From JANQIO01 sp965601975 (GTDB lineage: Bacteria > Pseudomonadota > Gammaproteobacteria > Pseudomonadales > Halieaceae), in the NCBI GenBank assembly GCA_965601975.1, contig OZ271856.1:4650001-4714000 (forward strand): a stretch of DNA of 64,000 nucleotides, given 5' to 3'. Position numbers and translations under genes: made by a program. Shown in pieces: positions 32,282 through 41,008 of this stretch (positions are counted from its first letter, which is position 1; each line of letters opens with the position of its first letter). The notes beneath the pieces are model-generated. The model did no database searches. It had not been told where the DNA came from and was given only the letters and a program-made list of their open reading frames with translations.

Positions 32282-32803
32282 ATGCAGGCACTCACGCAGG
32301 CACTACGCCTTTTCGTCCGCAAGATGGACCATTTTACCGGACGCAGCGGCCGCCTGCTGGCCTGGGTCTGCCTGTGGCTGGCACTGACCACCTTTCTGGT
32401 CGTAATACTGCGCTACGGCATCGGCCAGGGCTCCATCGCCGTTCAGGAATCTACGACATACATGCACGCTCTGGTTTTCATGCTCGGAGCGGCCTACACA
32501 CTGCGAAGCGACGGGCATGTCCGGGTGGACATCTTCTACCGCCGATTCAGCGCGCGGGGCAAGGCCTGGGTCAACAGTATCGGCTGTATCCTGTTCCTGC
32601 TGCCGTTCTGCGTCTTCGTGGTGGGCATCAGCTGGTCCTTCGTCGCCGAGGCCTGGCGCATCCTGGAGGGCTCTCCCGATCCCGGCGGTATCCACGCGGT
32701 GTTCCTGCTCAAAAGCCTGATTCCCCTGATGGCGATCAGCCTGGCGCTGCAGGGGCTGGCGGAGCTGGCTCGCAACATCCTGGTGCTGGTGGGCGACGAA
32801 TGA
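32282..32803 (+). CDS. dctQ: TRAP transporter small membrane subunit DctQ
   Basis: 173 residues with four membrane helices. RSGRLLAWVCLWLALTTFLVVILRYG, the QESTTYMHALVFMLGAAYTLRSDGHVRVDIFYRRFS block and a Leu-rich fourth helix are DctQ/DUF1467-type. It bridges the large channel subunit and the binding protein. The stop overlaps the dctM start (ATGA). A longer frame back to 32063 is not supported. Confidence 0.9.
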   Translation: MQALTQALRLFVRKMDHFTGRSGRLLAWVCLWLALTTFLVVILRYGIGQGSIAVQESTTYMHALVFMLGAAYTLRSDGHVRVDIFYRRFSARGKAWVNSIGCILFLLPFCVFVVGISWSFVAEAWRILEGSPDPGGIHAVFLLKSLIPLMAISLALQGLAELARNILVLVGDE

Positions 32804-34170
32804 ACGAGACCGCCAGCCACGCCTCGCTGTACATGTTTGGCTGCGTCTGCCTGGCACTGATGTTGGGCTACCCGGTGGCGTATACGCTGGCCGGCACTGC
32901 ACTGCTGTTTGCCGCCGGCGGCATCCTGATGGGGACGTTCGACCCGGCCTTCCTGACCGCCCTGCCCGGGCGGCTGTTCGGCACCATTACCAATATCACC
33001 CTGATCGCAGTACCCCTGTTCATCATGATGGGCGTGGTGCTGGAGAAGTCCCGCATCGCCGAGGAACTGCTGGACTCCATGGCCAGGGTATTCGCGCGCG
33101 TCCGCGGCGGGCTCGGCATCTCGGTGGTGGCGGTGGGCGCCCTGCTCGCGGCCAGTACCGGCATCGTCGGCGCGACCGTGGTGACCATGGGCCTGCTGTC
33201 ACTGCCCAGCATGCTGCGCCGGGGCTATGACCCCGCGCTGGCGACGGGCACCATCTGTGCCACCGGCACGCTGGGTCAGATCATTCCCCCCTCCATCGCA
33301 CTGGTGCTGCTGGGAGACATCCTTTCCAGCGCCTACCAGCAGGCACAGCTGCGCATGAATATTTTCAATCCCGACACCGTGTCGGTGGGCGACCTGTTTG
33401 TCGGCGCGCTGATACCTGGACTCATACTGGTGGTCCTGTACGTCCTCTACCTGCTGGTCTATACCGCCATCCGCCCGGACCACGCGCCGGCGGCCGACGA
33501 CGCCGGCGAGGTCTCCGGCAGGGCGCTGCTGAAGGGACTCGCGCCACCGATGTTGCTGATCGTCGCAGTCCTGGGCTCGATTCTCTCCGGCGCCGCCACA
33601 CCCACGGAGGCCGCGGGCGTCGGCGCCATTGGCGCCCTGCTGCTGGCCTATTCGAAGAAGCAGATGAACCGGGAGCGGCTGGGCGAGGTCGTGGTCAATA
33701 CCATGGAAGTGACCTGCATGGTGTTCATGATCCTGATCGGCGCCGCCCTGTTCTCCCTCGTGTTCCGGGGGTTCGGCGGAGAAGAGCTGATCCACCTCTA
33801 TTTTGAAACCATCCCCGGCGGCGTCATGGGGGCGACCCTGGTGGTGATGCTGATTATCTTCCTGCTGGGCTTTATTCTCGATTTCATCGAGATCACCTTC
33901 GTGGTGGTGCCGGTTATCGGCCCTGTGCTGCTGTCCATGGGGCTGGATCCCATCTGGCTGGGCATCATGATCGCCATCAACCTGCAGACCTCATTCCTCA
34001 CGCCCCCGTTCGGTTTCGCGCTGTTTTACCTGCGCGGGGTCGCGCCGGAGTCCGTGCCCACAGGTGCTATCTACCGGGGGGTCATTCCGTTTATCATCAT
34101 CCAGCTTTTCGTACTGGCGCTGCTGGTAATATGGCCGGGGCTCGCGACCTGGCTGCCGGGACAACTGTAG
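32800..34170 (+). CDS. dctM: TRAP transporter large permease DctM
   Basis: 456 residues, about twelve membrane helices. Family marks: LFIMMGVVLEKSRIAEELLDSMARVFARVRGGLGIS, GATVVTMGLLSLPSMLRRGYDPALATGTICATGTLGQIIPPSIALVLLGD and NLQTSFLTPPFGFALFYLRGVAP. It is the ion-coupled channel of a TRAP transporter, most like the mannitol/chloroaromatic-type subgroup. The start overlaps dctQ by ATGA. The likely partner DctP is at 35463-36614 on the other strand. Confidence 0.92.
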   Translation: MNETASHASLYMFGCVCLALMLGYPVAYTLAGTALLFAAGGILMGTFDPAFLTALPGRLFGTITNITLIAVPLFIMMGVVLEKSRIAEELLDSMARVFARVRGGLGISVVAVGALLAASTGIVGATVVTMGLLSLPSMLRRGYDPALATGTICATGTLGQIIPPSIALVLLGDILSSAYQQAQLRMNIFNPDTVSVGDLFVGALIPGLILVVLYVLYLLVYTAIRPDHAPAADDAGEVSGRALLKGLAPPMLLIVAVLGSILSGAATPTEAAGVGAIGALLLAYSKKQMNRERLGEVVVNTMEVTCMVFMILIGAALFSLVFRGFGGEELIHLYFETIPGGVMGATLVVMLIIFLLGFILDFIEITFVVVPVIGPVLLSMGLDPIWLGIMIAINLQTSFLTPPFGFALFYLRGVAPESVPTGAIYRGVIPFIIIQLFVLALLVIWPGLATWLPGQL

Positions 34171-34202
34171 TCCGCCCACCCGCTGCCACTTCAGGGAACG
34201 AT

Positions 34203-34604
34203 ATGAACGACATCGATAGCACACCTCTTCCCCAGGGTGACCTGGCGCTGCAAACCATCGCCATGCCCAAGGACACCAATGCCAACGGCGACATTTTCGG
34301 CGGCTGGCTGTTGTCGCAGATGGACCTGGCCGGCGGCATCGCCGCCGGTGAGGTCGCCGATGGCAGGGTGGCCACCGTTGCCATCGACGGCATGGCGTTC
34401 CTGACCCCGGTACACGTCGGCGCCGTGGTGAGCTGCTACACCGACGTACTGGAGATCGGGCGCAGCTCCATCCGCATGATGGTGGAGGTCTGGATCAACT
34501 CCAAGCACGACGGCGAGCCGATCAAGGTCACCGAGGGCGAGTTTGTCTTCGTGGCCATCGATGAAAACGGGCGCACCCGCGCCGTCCCCGAAATCGCCCA
34601 ATAA
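34203..34604 (+). CDS. Acyl-CoA thioesterase, YciA-like hotdog fold
   Basis: 133 residues. MPKDTNANGDIFGGWLLSQMDLAGG contains the NxGDIFGGW hotdog helix and the catalytic Asp region, as in YciA. It hydrolyses acyl-CoAs; chain preference is not readable. It starts 32 bp after dctM on the same strand, so may be in its transcript. The ATG at 34203 was chosen because GGGA lies just before it and homologues begin close to this point. Confidence 0.88.
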   Translation: MNDIDSTPLPQGDLALQTIAMPKDTNANGDIFGGWLLSQMDLAGGIAAGEVADGRVATVAIDGMAFLTPVHVGAVVSCYTDVLEIGRSSIRMMVEVWINSKHDGEPIKVTEGEFVFVAIDENGRTRAVPEIAQ

Positions 34605-34620
34605 ACCCAGGAGGTATCCC

Positions 34621-35460
34621 ATGTTGAGAACGGCATCTGCCGGTATTCTGTCCGGCTTCGCCCTGCTAGGCAGCCTGCTAACACCCGCGGTTCACGCTGA
34701 CACCGAGGCCCTGCAGAAGGCCATTGCTGGCCAGCACCGCACCCCCGCCTACGTCGAGCGGGATGCCTACCGGCACCCGCTGCAGACCCTGAGCCTGTTT
34801 GACGTCCAGCCGGACCACACCGTGGTGGAAATCTGGCCTGGCGGCGGCTGGTACACCGAGATCCTGGCACCCTACCTCCGCAAGAACGGCAAGCTGATCG
34901 CCGCTCACTACGACAGCGGCGACACCCAGGCCAGCTACCGCCCCCGCTCCCGGGCCGGGTTCGAGAAGAAGCTGGACGGCAACAAGCGCGTCTACGGCCG
35001 GGTGGACGTGGCCTCACTGATGTTCGATGAGTCCGCCGGTACCGTGACCATCGGCGCCGCCGAGCCCGGCACCGTGGACCGGGTCGTCACCTTCCGCAAC
35101 GCCCACGGCTGGCGCGCCCGCGGTATCGACGATGCGGCCTTTACCCATTTCTTCGAGATTCTCAAGTCCGGCGGCAAGCTGGGCCTGGTGCAACACATGG
35201 CGGACCCGGACCAGGACTGGATGTCCCGCAACATCGGCTACGTCGGCCGGGATTACATCATCGCCAAGGCCACGAAAGCAGGCTTCGTGCTCGAGTCCGA
35301 GGGCTTCTTCAATCGCAACCCCATGGACAACAAGCGCTACGAAGGCGGTGTCTGGCAGCTGCCGCCCAACCTGCGTGGACTGGAAACCGACGAGGAAAAG
35401 GCCGCCCATCGCGCCATCGGTGAGAGCGAGCGCATGACCCTGGTGTTCGTAAAGCCCTGA
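34621..35460 (+). CDS. Exported COG4798-type predicted methyltransferase
   Basis: 279 residues. It opens with a signal peptide (AGILSGFALLGSLLTPAVHAD, cleavage near residue 26). A Rossmann methyltransferase-like domain follows: VVEIWPGGGWYTEILAPYL near 64, VVTFRNAHGWRARG near 158 and LGLVQHMADPDQD near 190. This matches COG4798 predicted methyltransferases, which are unusual in carrying export signals although SAM is cytoplasmic. The ATG follows GGAGG by eight bases. Function unknown. Located 16 bp after the thioesterase gene. Confidence 0.8.
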   Translation: MLRTASAGILSGFALLGSLLTPAVHADTEALQKAIAGQHRTPAYVERDAYRHPLQTLSLFDVQPDHTVVEIWPGGGWYTEILAPYLRKNGKLIAAHYDSGDTQASYRPRSRAGFEKKLDGNKRVYGRVDVASLMFDESAGTVTIGAAEPGTVDRVVTFRNAHGWRARGIDDAAFTHFFEILKSGGKLGLVQHMADPDQDWMSRNIGYVGRDYIIAKATKAGFVLESEGFFNRNPMDNKRYEGGVWQLPPNLRGLETDEEKAAHRAIGESERMTLVFVKP

Positions 35461-35462
35461 AG

Positions 35463-36614
35463 CTAGTTCTCAGGCTCGAGATCGCGGGCGTTGATATAGG
35501 CCTGCTCGGAGAAATGGTGGTAGTTGCTGACGCCGTCATAGAACTCGCGGAATGACGCGTAGACTTTCGCGGCCATGGGGTCGGTGGCGGCCAGCTCTTC
35601 CACCGCTTCGCGGGAAGCCTGCTTGAGCGCAATCAGCACATCGTCAGGCAGGCGGCGCAGTTGCACGCCGTGCACATCCACCAGCTCCTTCAGCGCGCGG
35701 TTATTGCGCGCGGTGTACTCATCCAGCATATCCTGGTTGATGGCCCGGGCGGCCACCCGGACGATGGCCTGCAGGTCTTCCGGCAGGGATTCGAAGGCGG
35801 TCTTGTTGGCCAACACTTCCAGCACCGGGCCCGGCTCCTGCCAGCCCGGGTAGTAGTAGTACCTCGCGACCTCATGCAATCCCATGGCCAGGTCGTTGTA
35901 GGGTCCGACCCACTCGGTGGCATCGATCACGCCGGTTTGCAATGAGGTGTACAACTCGCCACCGGGCAGAGTCACGGGAACGCCGCCCACGCGGCTGAAC
36001 ACCTGGCCGCCCAGGCCGGGAATTCGCATTTTCAAAGCCGCGAGGTCTTCCAGTGAGTTGATTTCGCGATTGAACCAGCCCGCCATCTGTACCCCGGTAT
36101 TGCCGCCGGCCAGCGGCAGCAGGTCGAAGGGCGCATAGGCCTCCTGCCACAGCTCCAGGCCGCCGCCGTAGTGCATCCAGGCGCTGGCTTCGATGGCCGT
36201 AAAGCCGAAGGGCACGGCGGTGAAAAACACCGAAGAGGGAACCTTGCCAGTCCAGTAGTAGGCGCCGCCGTGGCCCATCTCGGCGACGCCCTGGGAGACC
36301 GCGTCGAACACGCCGAAGGCCGGGACGATCTCACCGGCGCCGTACACCTGCACCTGCAGGCGTCCGCCGCTCATTTCGTCAACCAGGCGGGAAAAGTTCT
36401 CAGGCGCCGTACCCAGCCCCGGGAAGTTCTTGGGCCAGGTGGTCACCATTTTCCAGCGGATGACTTCGACTTCGCCGGCGGCGGCCGCGGTACCTTCCCT
36501 ACCTGTGCGATCGACCCGGTCCAGTACCCACAGTGACAGTGTCAGCACCAGCAGTGCCAGCAGCAGCAGGATGATGAGGGGACTGTAGCGGCGCTCGAAG
36601 GCGGTGGGGCTCAT
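35463..36614 (-). CDS. dctP: TRAP transporter solute-binding protein DctP (TakP-like)
   Basis: 383 residues. The N-terminal hydrophobic segment (PLIILLLLALLVLTLSLWVLDRV) looks like an uncleaved anchor or late-cleaved signal. The mature part, beginning IRWKMVTTWPKNFPGLGTAPENF, carries LAGGNTGVQMAGWF and IDATEWVGPYNDL, which resemble the alpha-keto-acid-binding TakP subgroup. It is expected to capture organic anions in the periplasm for DctQM (32282-34170). It is not in that operon but lies 9 bp after uvrD on the same strand. Substrate assignment is tentative. Confidence 0.85.
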   Translation of the reverse strand: MSPTAFERRYSPLIILLLLALLVLTLSLWVLDRVDRTGREGTAAAAGEVEVIRWKMVTTWPKNFPGLGTAPENFSRLVDEMSGGRLQVQVYGAGEIVPAFGVFDAVSQGVAEMGHGGAYYWTGKVPSSVFFTAVPFGFTAIEASAWMHYGGGLELWQEAYAPFDLLPLAGGNTGVQMAGWFNREINSLEDLAALKMRIPGLGGQVFSRVGGVPVTLPGGELYTSLQTGVIDATEWVGPYNDLAMGLHEVARYYYYPGWQEPGPVLEVLANKTAFESLPEDLQAIVRVAARAINQDMLDEYTARNNRALKELVDVHGVQLRRLPDDVLIALKQASREAVEELAATDPMAAKVYASFREFYDGVSNYHHFSEQAYINARDLEPEN

Positions 36615-36623
36615 GGGCGTTCC

Positions 36624-38774
36624 TTACATGGCCTGCAGGTTGGCGTACTGTACCACCAACCACTTGCTGCCCTCGTCATCGAAGTTCACTTCCACGCGGG
36701 CGTTGCTGCCGCGGCCCTCGAAGTTCAGCACCACCCCTTCGCCAAAGACCTGGTGGTAAACCCGTTGCCCCAGGTTCAGGTCGGTGTCGATAATTTCCGC
36801 GGACTGGCCGATCATGGCCGGTCGGGTGATGGTGGTATGCAGGCGCACCTCCTCCATCAGCTCGGTGGGAATTTCCCGGATGAAGCGCGAGGGCGCATTG
36901 AAATTTTCGTTGCCGTACATCCGGCGGGTTTCCGCGTAGCAAATCACCAGGCGCTGCATGGCGCGCGTGATGCCCACGTAGCAGAGACGCCGCTCCTCCT
37001 CCAGTCGCCCCGGCTCCTCCAGGGACATGCGGTGGGGGAACAGGTTCTCCTCCATGCCGGCGAGAAACACCAGCGGAAACTCCAGCCCCTTGGCGGAGTG
37101 CAGGGTCATCAGCTGGACGCTGTCCTCGTGTTCGTCGGCCTGGGCCTCGCCCGCATCCAGGGCGGCGTTGTCCAGAAACTCCTGCAGCGGCGACAGCTCA
37201 TCGTTCTCGGGCTCGAACTGCCGCGCGGCGGTAACCAGTTCCTGCAGGTTCTCCACCCGGGCCTGGCCGCGCTCGCCTTTCTCCTTGCCGTGGTACTCGA
37301 CCAGGCCGCTGACCTCGATCACGTGCTCGGTCAGCTCTTTGAGGGTGAGCTCCGTGGTGGCGGTGTCCAGCTCGTTCACCATCACGCGGAAAGACTCCAG
37401 GGCATTGAGTGCCCGCGCCGGCAGGGGTTTTTCTTCCTGCATGATGGCGATGGCCTGCCACAGTGAAACCTGCCGCTCCCGCGCCAGCTCGCGCAGGGCA
37501 TCGATGGTCTTGCCGCCAATGCCCCGCGGGGGCGTATTGATCACACGCTCCACCGCCGCATCGTCGGCCCGGCTGACCAGCAGGCGCATGTACGCCAGGG
37601 CATTGCGAATCTCCAGGCGCTCGTAGAAACGCTGGCCGCCGTAGATACGGTAGGGCATACCGGCGCGAATCAACGCCTCTTCCAGCACCCGGGACTGGGC
37701 GTTGGATCGGTAGAGAATTGCGCAGTCGCTGCGGAGCTGGCCGTCGTTCACCCAGTCCTCGATGCGCTCGACGATGAAACGAGCCTCGTCCTGCTCGTTG
37801 AAGCCGGCATACAGCGTGATCGGTTCCCCCTGGTCGCCCGCGGTCCACAGCTCCTTGCCGAGCCGGCTGAAATTGTTGGCGATCACCGCGTTGGCGGCCT
37901 TGAGGATGGTTTCCGTAGAGCGGTAGTTCTGTTCCAGCCGCACCGTGCGCACCGGGGCGAAGTCATCACTGAAGTGCTGGATGTTTTCGATCTTCGCGCC
38001 GCGCCAGCCGTAGATAGACTGGTCGTCATCCCCGACCGCGACGATGGGAATCTGCTGCCCCACCAGTACCCGCAGCCAGGCATACTGGATGGTGTTGGTG
38101 TCCTGGAACTCGTCCACCAGCACGTGGCGGAAGCGGCCGCGGTAGTGCTCCAGCAGCTCCGGGTTCTTCAGCCACAGCTCGTGGGCCCGCAGCAGCAGCT
38201 CGGCAAAGTCCACCATGCCGCCGCGCTCGCAGGCCTCTTCGTAGGCGCGATAGACGCGCAGCATGGTGTAGGCGTAGGGATCGCTCTCGGGCGCCTCGAT
38301 ATGCGCGGCCCGCAGGCCCTCGTCCTTCTGTGCGTTGATGTACCACTGGGCCTGGCGCGGCGGCCAGCGCCCCTCGTCGAGATCCAGGTCGCGGCAGATG
38401 CGCTTTACCAGCCGCAGCTGGTCGTCCGAGTCGAGGATCTGGAAATTCTGCGGCAGGCCCGCCTCCTGCCAGTGAGCTTTCAACAGCCGGTGGGCGATCC
38501 CGTGGAAAGTGCCCACCCACATGCCGTGGGTGCCGATGGCGAGCATGTCCTCAATGCGCGAGCGCATCTCCCGGGCGGCCTTGTTGGTGAAGGTGACCGC
38601 AAGGATGGACCAGGGGGAGAGTCCCTCCGCCTGGATCAGCCAGGCGATCCGGTGCACCAGCACGCGGGTCTTGCCGCTGCCGGCTCCGGCAAGGACCAGC
38701 AGGTTCTGGCTTTCTGAGGCTACCGCGTCGCGCTGGGCGTCGTTGAGGGGTTCGAGAATACGGGTGACGTCCAT
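36624..38774 (-). CDS. uvrD: DNA helicase II UvrD
   Basis: 716 residues. Superfamily 1 helicase of mismatch and nucleotide excision repair. Walker A AGAGSGKTRVLVHRIAWLI near 29, DEFQDTNTIQYAWL near 217, GDDDQSIYGWRGA near 243, EQNYRST near 279, and motif VI VGITRAMQRLVI near 597. The C-terminal VYHQVFGEGVVLNFEG tudor-like part is UvrD specific. It is upstream of dctP on the same strand with a 9-bp gap; why the two are linked is unclear. Confidence 0.96.
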   Translation of the reverse strand: MDVTRILEPLNDAQRDAVASESQNLLVLAGAGSGKTRVLVHRIAWLIQAEGLSPWSILAVTFTNKAAREMRSRIEDMLAIGTHGMWVGTFHGIAHRLLKAHWQEAGLPQNFQILDSDDQLRLVKRICRDLDLDEGRWPPRQAQWYINAQKDEGLRAAHIEAPESDPYAYTMLRVYRAYEEACERGGMVDFAELLLRAHELWLKNPELLEHYRGRFRHVLVDEFQDTNTIQYAWLRVLVGQQIPIVAVGDDDQSIYGWRGAKIENIQHFSDDFAPVRTVRLEQNYRSTETILKAANAVIANNFSRLGKELWTAGDQGEPITLYAGFNEQDEARFIVERIEDWVNDGQLRSDCAILYRSNAQSRVLEEALIRAGMPYRIYGGQRFYERLEIRNALAYMRLLVSRADDAAVERVINTPPRGIGGKTIDALRELARERQVSLWQAIAIMQEEKPLPARALNALESFRVMVNELDTATTELTLKELTEHVIEVSGLVEYHGKEKGERGQARVENLQELVTAARQFEPENDELSPLQEFLDNAALDAGEAQADEHEDSVQLMTLHSAKGLEFPLVFLAGMEENLFPHRMSLEEPGRLEEERRLCYVGITRAMQRLVICYAETRRMYGNENFNAPSRFIREIPTELMEEVRLHTTITRPAMIGQSAEIIDTDLNLGQRVYHQVFGEGVVLNFEGRGSNARVEVNFDDEGSKWLVVQYANLQAM

Positions 38775-38817
38775 GGCGGCATTCTAACGGAAAGCGAACG
38801 CCATTGGCGTTCAAATT

Positions 38818-38949
38818 GAGCACCTGCGGCGGTCTTGTGGAGCGCCAGCGGCGGTCATGTGAAGCGCCCGCGGCGGTTTTGTGGAGCGCCTGCGGCGTTC
38901 CTGGAGAAAGCCCGCGGCGCTCCTGGAGAAAACCCGCGGCGGTTTTATA
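38818..38949. repeat. Tandem repeat, six 20-24 bp units upstream of the DUF3604 gene
   Basis: Units start at 38818, 38840, 38862, 38884, 38904 and 38926. The first three are exactly 22 bp; the best read GAGCGCC, one variable base, GCGGCGGT, then TTTGTG. Units 5 and 6 have AAA in place of GCG near the start. The array fills the uvrD to DUF3604 gap. Its unit at 38862 is nearly the same as one at 16835-16856. Confidence 0.85.
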
Positions 38950-38998
38950 TCAACAAGCCCGTGGGATACCATGGCGACTCTTAAAGAGGAGCGCCGCC

Positions 38999-41008
38999 AT
39001 GAAAACTATAATACGCGGTCTTAGCCTGCTGCCCGTTATCGCCCTGGTTGCCTGCGGTGATTCCCTGGAAGACAGCCAGTCGGACACGTCCCGCGGCATC
39101 GCCGGCCAGGCCCGCGGTAACCAGGTGTTTCCCCCGGTGGAGGGCATTGTCGAACGGCGCCCGGCAGACACCAATCCCGATCGCAATGCCTACTTCGGTG
39201 ACCTGCACGTACACACCGCCAACTCCTTTGATGCCTACTCATTCGGCACCACGGCCACCCCCGCGGATGCCTACCGCTACGCCCAGGGCGAGGCCCTCAG
39301 GCACCCGGTGGGATTCGAGGTGCGGCTGCAGGAGCCGCTGGATTTCTACGCGGTAACCGACCACGCCATGTTCATGGGCGCGGTCAAGGCGGCGGACCTG
39401 GACCCCCGCTTCTCGCAAAACCCCATCACCGAGCCACTTCATGGCATCAATGACCCGGATAACATGACGGACGGGAGCGTTGCCGAGCGCGGCCGAGCGT
39501 TTAGCGAATTCGTGCCCGCCCTGATCCAGGGGGTGCTGAACGGCGACGTCGACATCGAGCTCACCAATGCCATTTCCCAGTCTGCCTGGGTGGAGGCGAT
39601 CGACGCCGCGGACGCTGCCTACCAGCCCGGCCGCTTCACGACCTTCGCCGCCTATGAGTACACCACTTCCTCCGACGACCGCGGCAACCTGCACCGCAAC
39701 GTGATCTTCCGGGACACGGACCGGCTGCCCGTGATGCCGTTTTCCCGGCTGAATTCCCAGAACCCCGAGGGCCTGTGGGACTGGATGGACGCACTGCGTG
39801 AGCAGGGCATCGAGAGCCTCGCCATCCCCCACAACTCCAATGGCTCCAACGGCCAGATGTTCAAGCTGACGGACTGGGCGGGCAATCCCATCGACGACGC
39901 CTACGCCGACCAGCGTATGCGCAATGAACCGATTGTGGAAATTTCCCAGGTCAAGGGCACGTCGGAGACGCACCCGGTGCTGTCAAAGAATGATGAGTGG
40001 GCGGATTTCGAAATTGCCCCCTACCGGGTCGCCACCAAGCTGCCCAGCGAACCCCTGGGCAGCTACGTGCGCGACGCCTACCTGCGTGGCCTGGGCATCG
40101 CCGAGAGGGGCGTAAGGAACCCGTACAAATTTGGTCTGGTGGCCGCCAGCGACACCCACACGGGCGCCGCCTATATCGAGGAGGACAACTACCACTCCAA
40201 GACCGGCATGCTGGACGGCACCGCCGAGCGCCGCGGCTCCGTGCCCACGTCCTTCATCAACGGCATTCTCGCTCGCTGGATCGATCCGGGCATCGTCACA
40301 AAGGTCGACGGCAGGACCTACATGGAAATCTCTTCCTTCGAATACTGGTCGGCCTCCGGGGTCGCGGCAGTCTGGGCGGAGGAGAACACCCGCGAGGCGA
40401 TCTACGAGGCATTCCGCCGCAAGGAGACTTTCGCCACCAGCGGCACGCGCATCAAGCTGCGCTTTTTCGCCAGCGATTCCCTGGGCGAGGAGGTTCTCGA
40501 CGCGCCGGACCTGGTGCGCCAGGCCTATGACAACGGCGTCACCATGGGCGGCGACATGGCCGCGGGGGATTCTTCGCCCCTGTTTATCGGCTGGGCCATG
40601 TCGGATGCCTACAGCGTGCCGCTGCAGCGCCTGCAGGTCGTCAAAGGCTGGCTGGAAGACGGCGAACACCGGGAGCAGGTGTTCGATATCGCCTGTTCCG
40701 ACGGCCTCGCCGTGGACCCCGCCACCCATCGCTGCCCCGACAACGGCGCGCGGGTGAATCTCGCCGACTGTTCGACCTCGGACGATGTGGGTGCCAGTGA
40801 ACTAAAAGTGGCCTGGCGCGACCCGGGCTATCAACCGGGGCAGCCAGCGTTCTACTACCTGCGTGCGCTGGAAAACCCGACCTGTCGCTGGTCCACCTGG
40901 GATGCAGTGCGCGCCGGCGTGGAGCCGCGCCCGGACCTGCCCGGCACCATACAGGAGCGGGCCTGGTCGTCGCCGATCTGGCTGGGGGACGCCGCTACTC
41001 TACAGTAA
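38999..41008 (+). CDS. DUF3604 lipoprotein (PHP-like metallohydrolase fold)
   Basis: 669 residues. A lipoprotein signal with lipobox LVAC puts the lipidated Cys near residue 19. Metal-site-like motifs follow: YFGDLHVHTANSFDAY near 62 (HxH), FYAVTDHAMF near 118, SLAIPHNSNGSNG near 279 and VAASDTHTGAAY near 381. These resemble a PHP-type metal centre, as expected for DUF3604. The function of the family is not established. GAGGAG lies eight bases upstream of the ATG. The 3' end overlaps convergent glmS by 14 bp. Confidence 0.85.
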   Translation: MKTIIRGLSLLPVIALVACGDSLEDSQSDTSRGIAGQARGNQVFPPVEGIVERRPADTNPDRNAYFGDLHVHTANSFDAYSFGTTATPADAYRYAQGEALRHPVGFEVRLQEPLDFYAVTDHAMFMGAVKAADLDPRFSQNPITEPLHGINDPDNMTDGSVAERGRAFSEFVPALIQGVLNGDVDIELTNAISQSAWVEAIDAADAAYQPGRFTTFAAYEYTTSSDDRGNLHRNVIFRDTDRLPVMPFSRLNSQNPEGLWDWMDALREQGIESLAIPHNSNGSNGQMFKLTDWAGNPIDDAYADQRMRNEPIVEISQVKGTSETHPVLSKNDEWADFEIAPYRVATKLPSEPLGSYVRDAYLRGLGIAERGVRNPYKFGLVAASDTHTGAAYIEEDNYHSKTGMLDGTAERRGSVPTSFINGILARWIDPGIVTKVDGRTYMEISSFEYWSASGVAAVWAEENTREAIYEAFRRKETFATSGTRIKLRFFASDSLGEEVLDAPDLVRQAYDNGVTMGGDMAAGDSSPLFIGWAMSDAYSVPLQRLQVVKGWLEDGEHREQVFDIACSDGLAVDPATHRCPDNGARVNLADCSTSDDVGASELKVAWRDPGYQPGQPAFYYLRALENPTCRWSTWDAVRAGVEPRPDLPGTIQERAWSSPIWLGDAATLQ

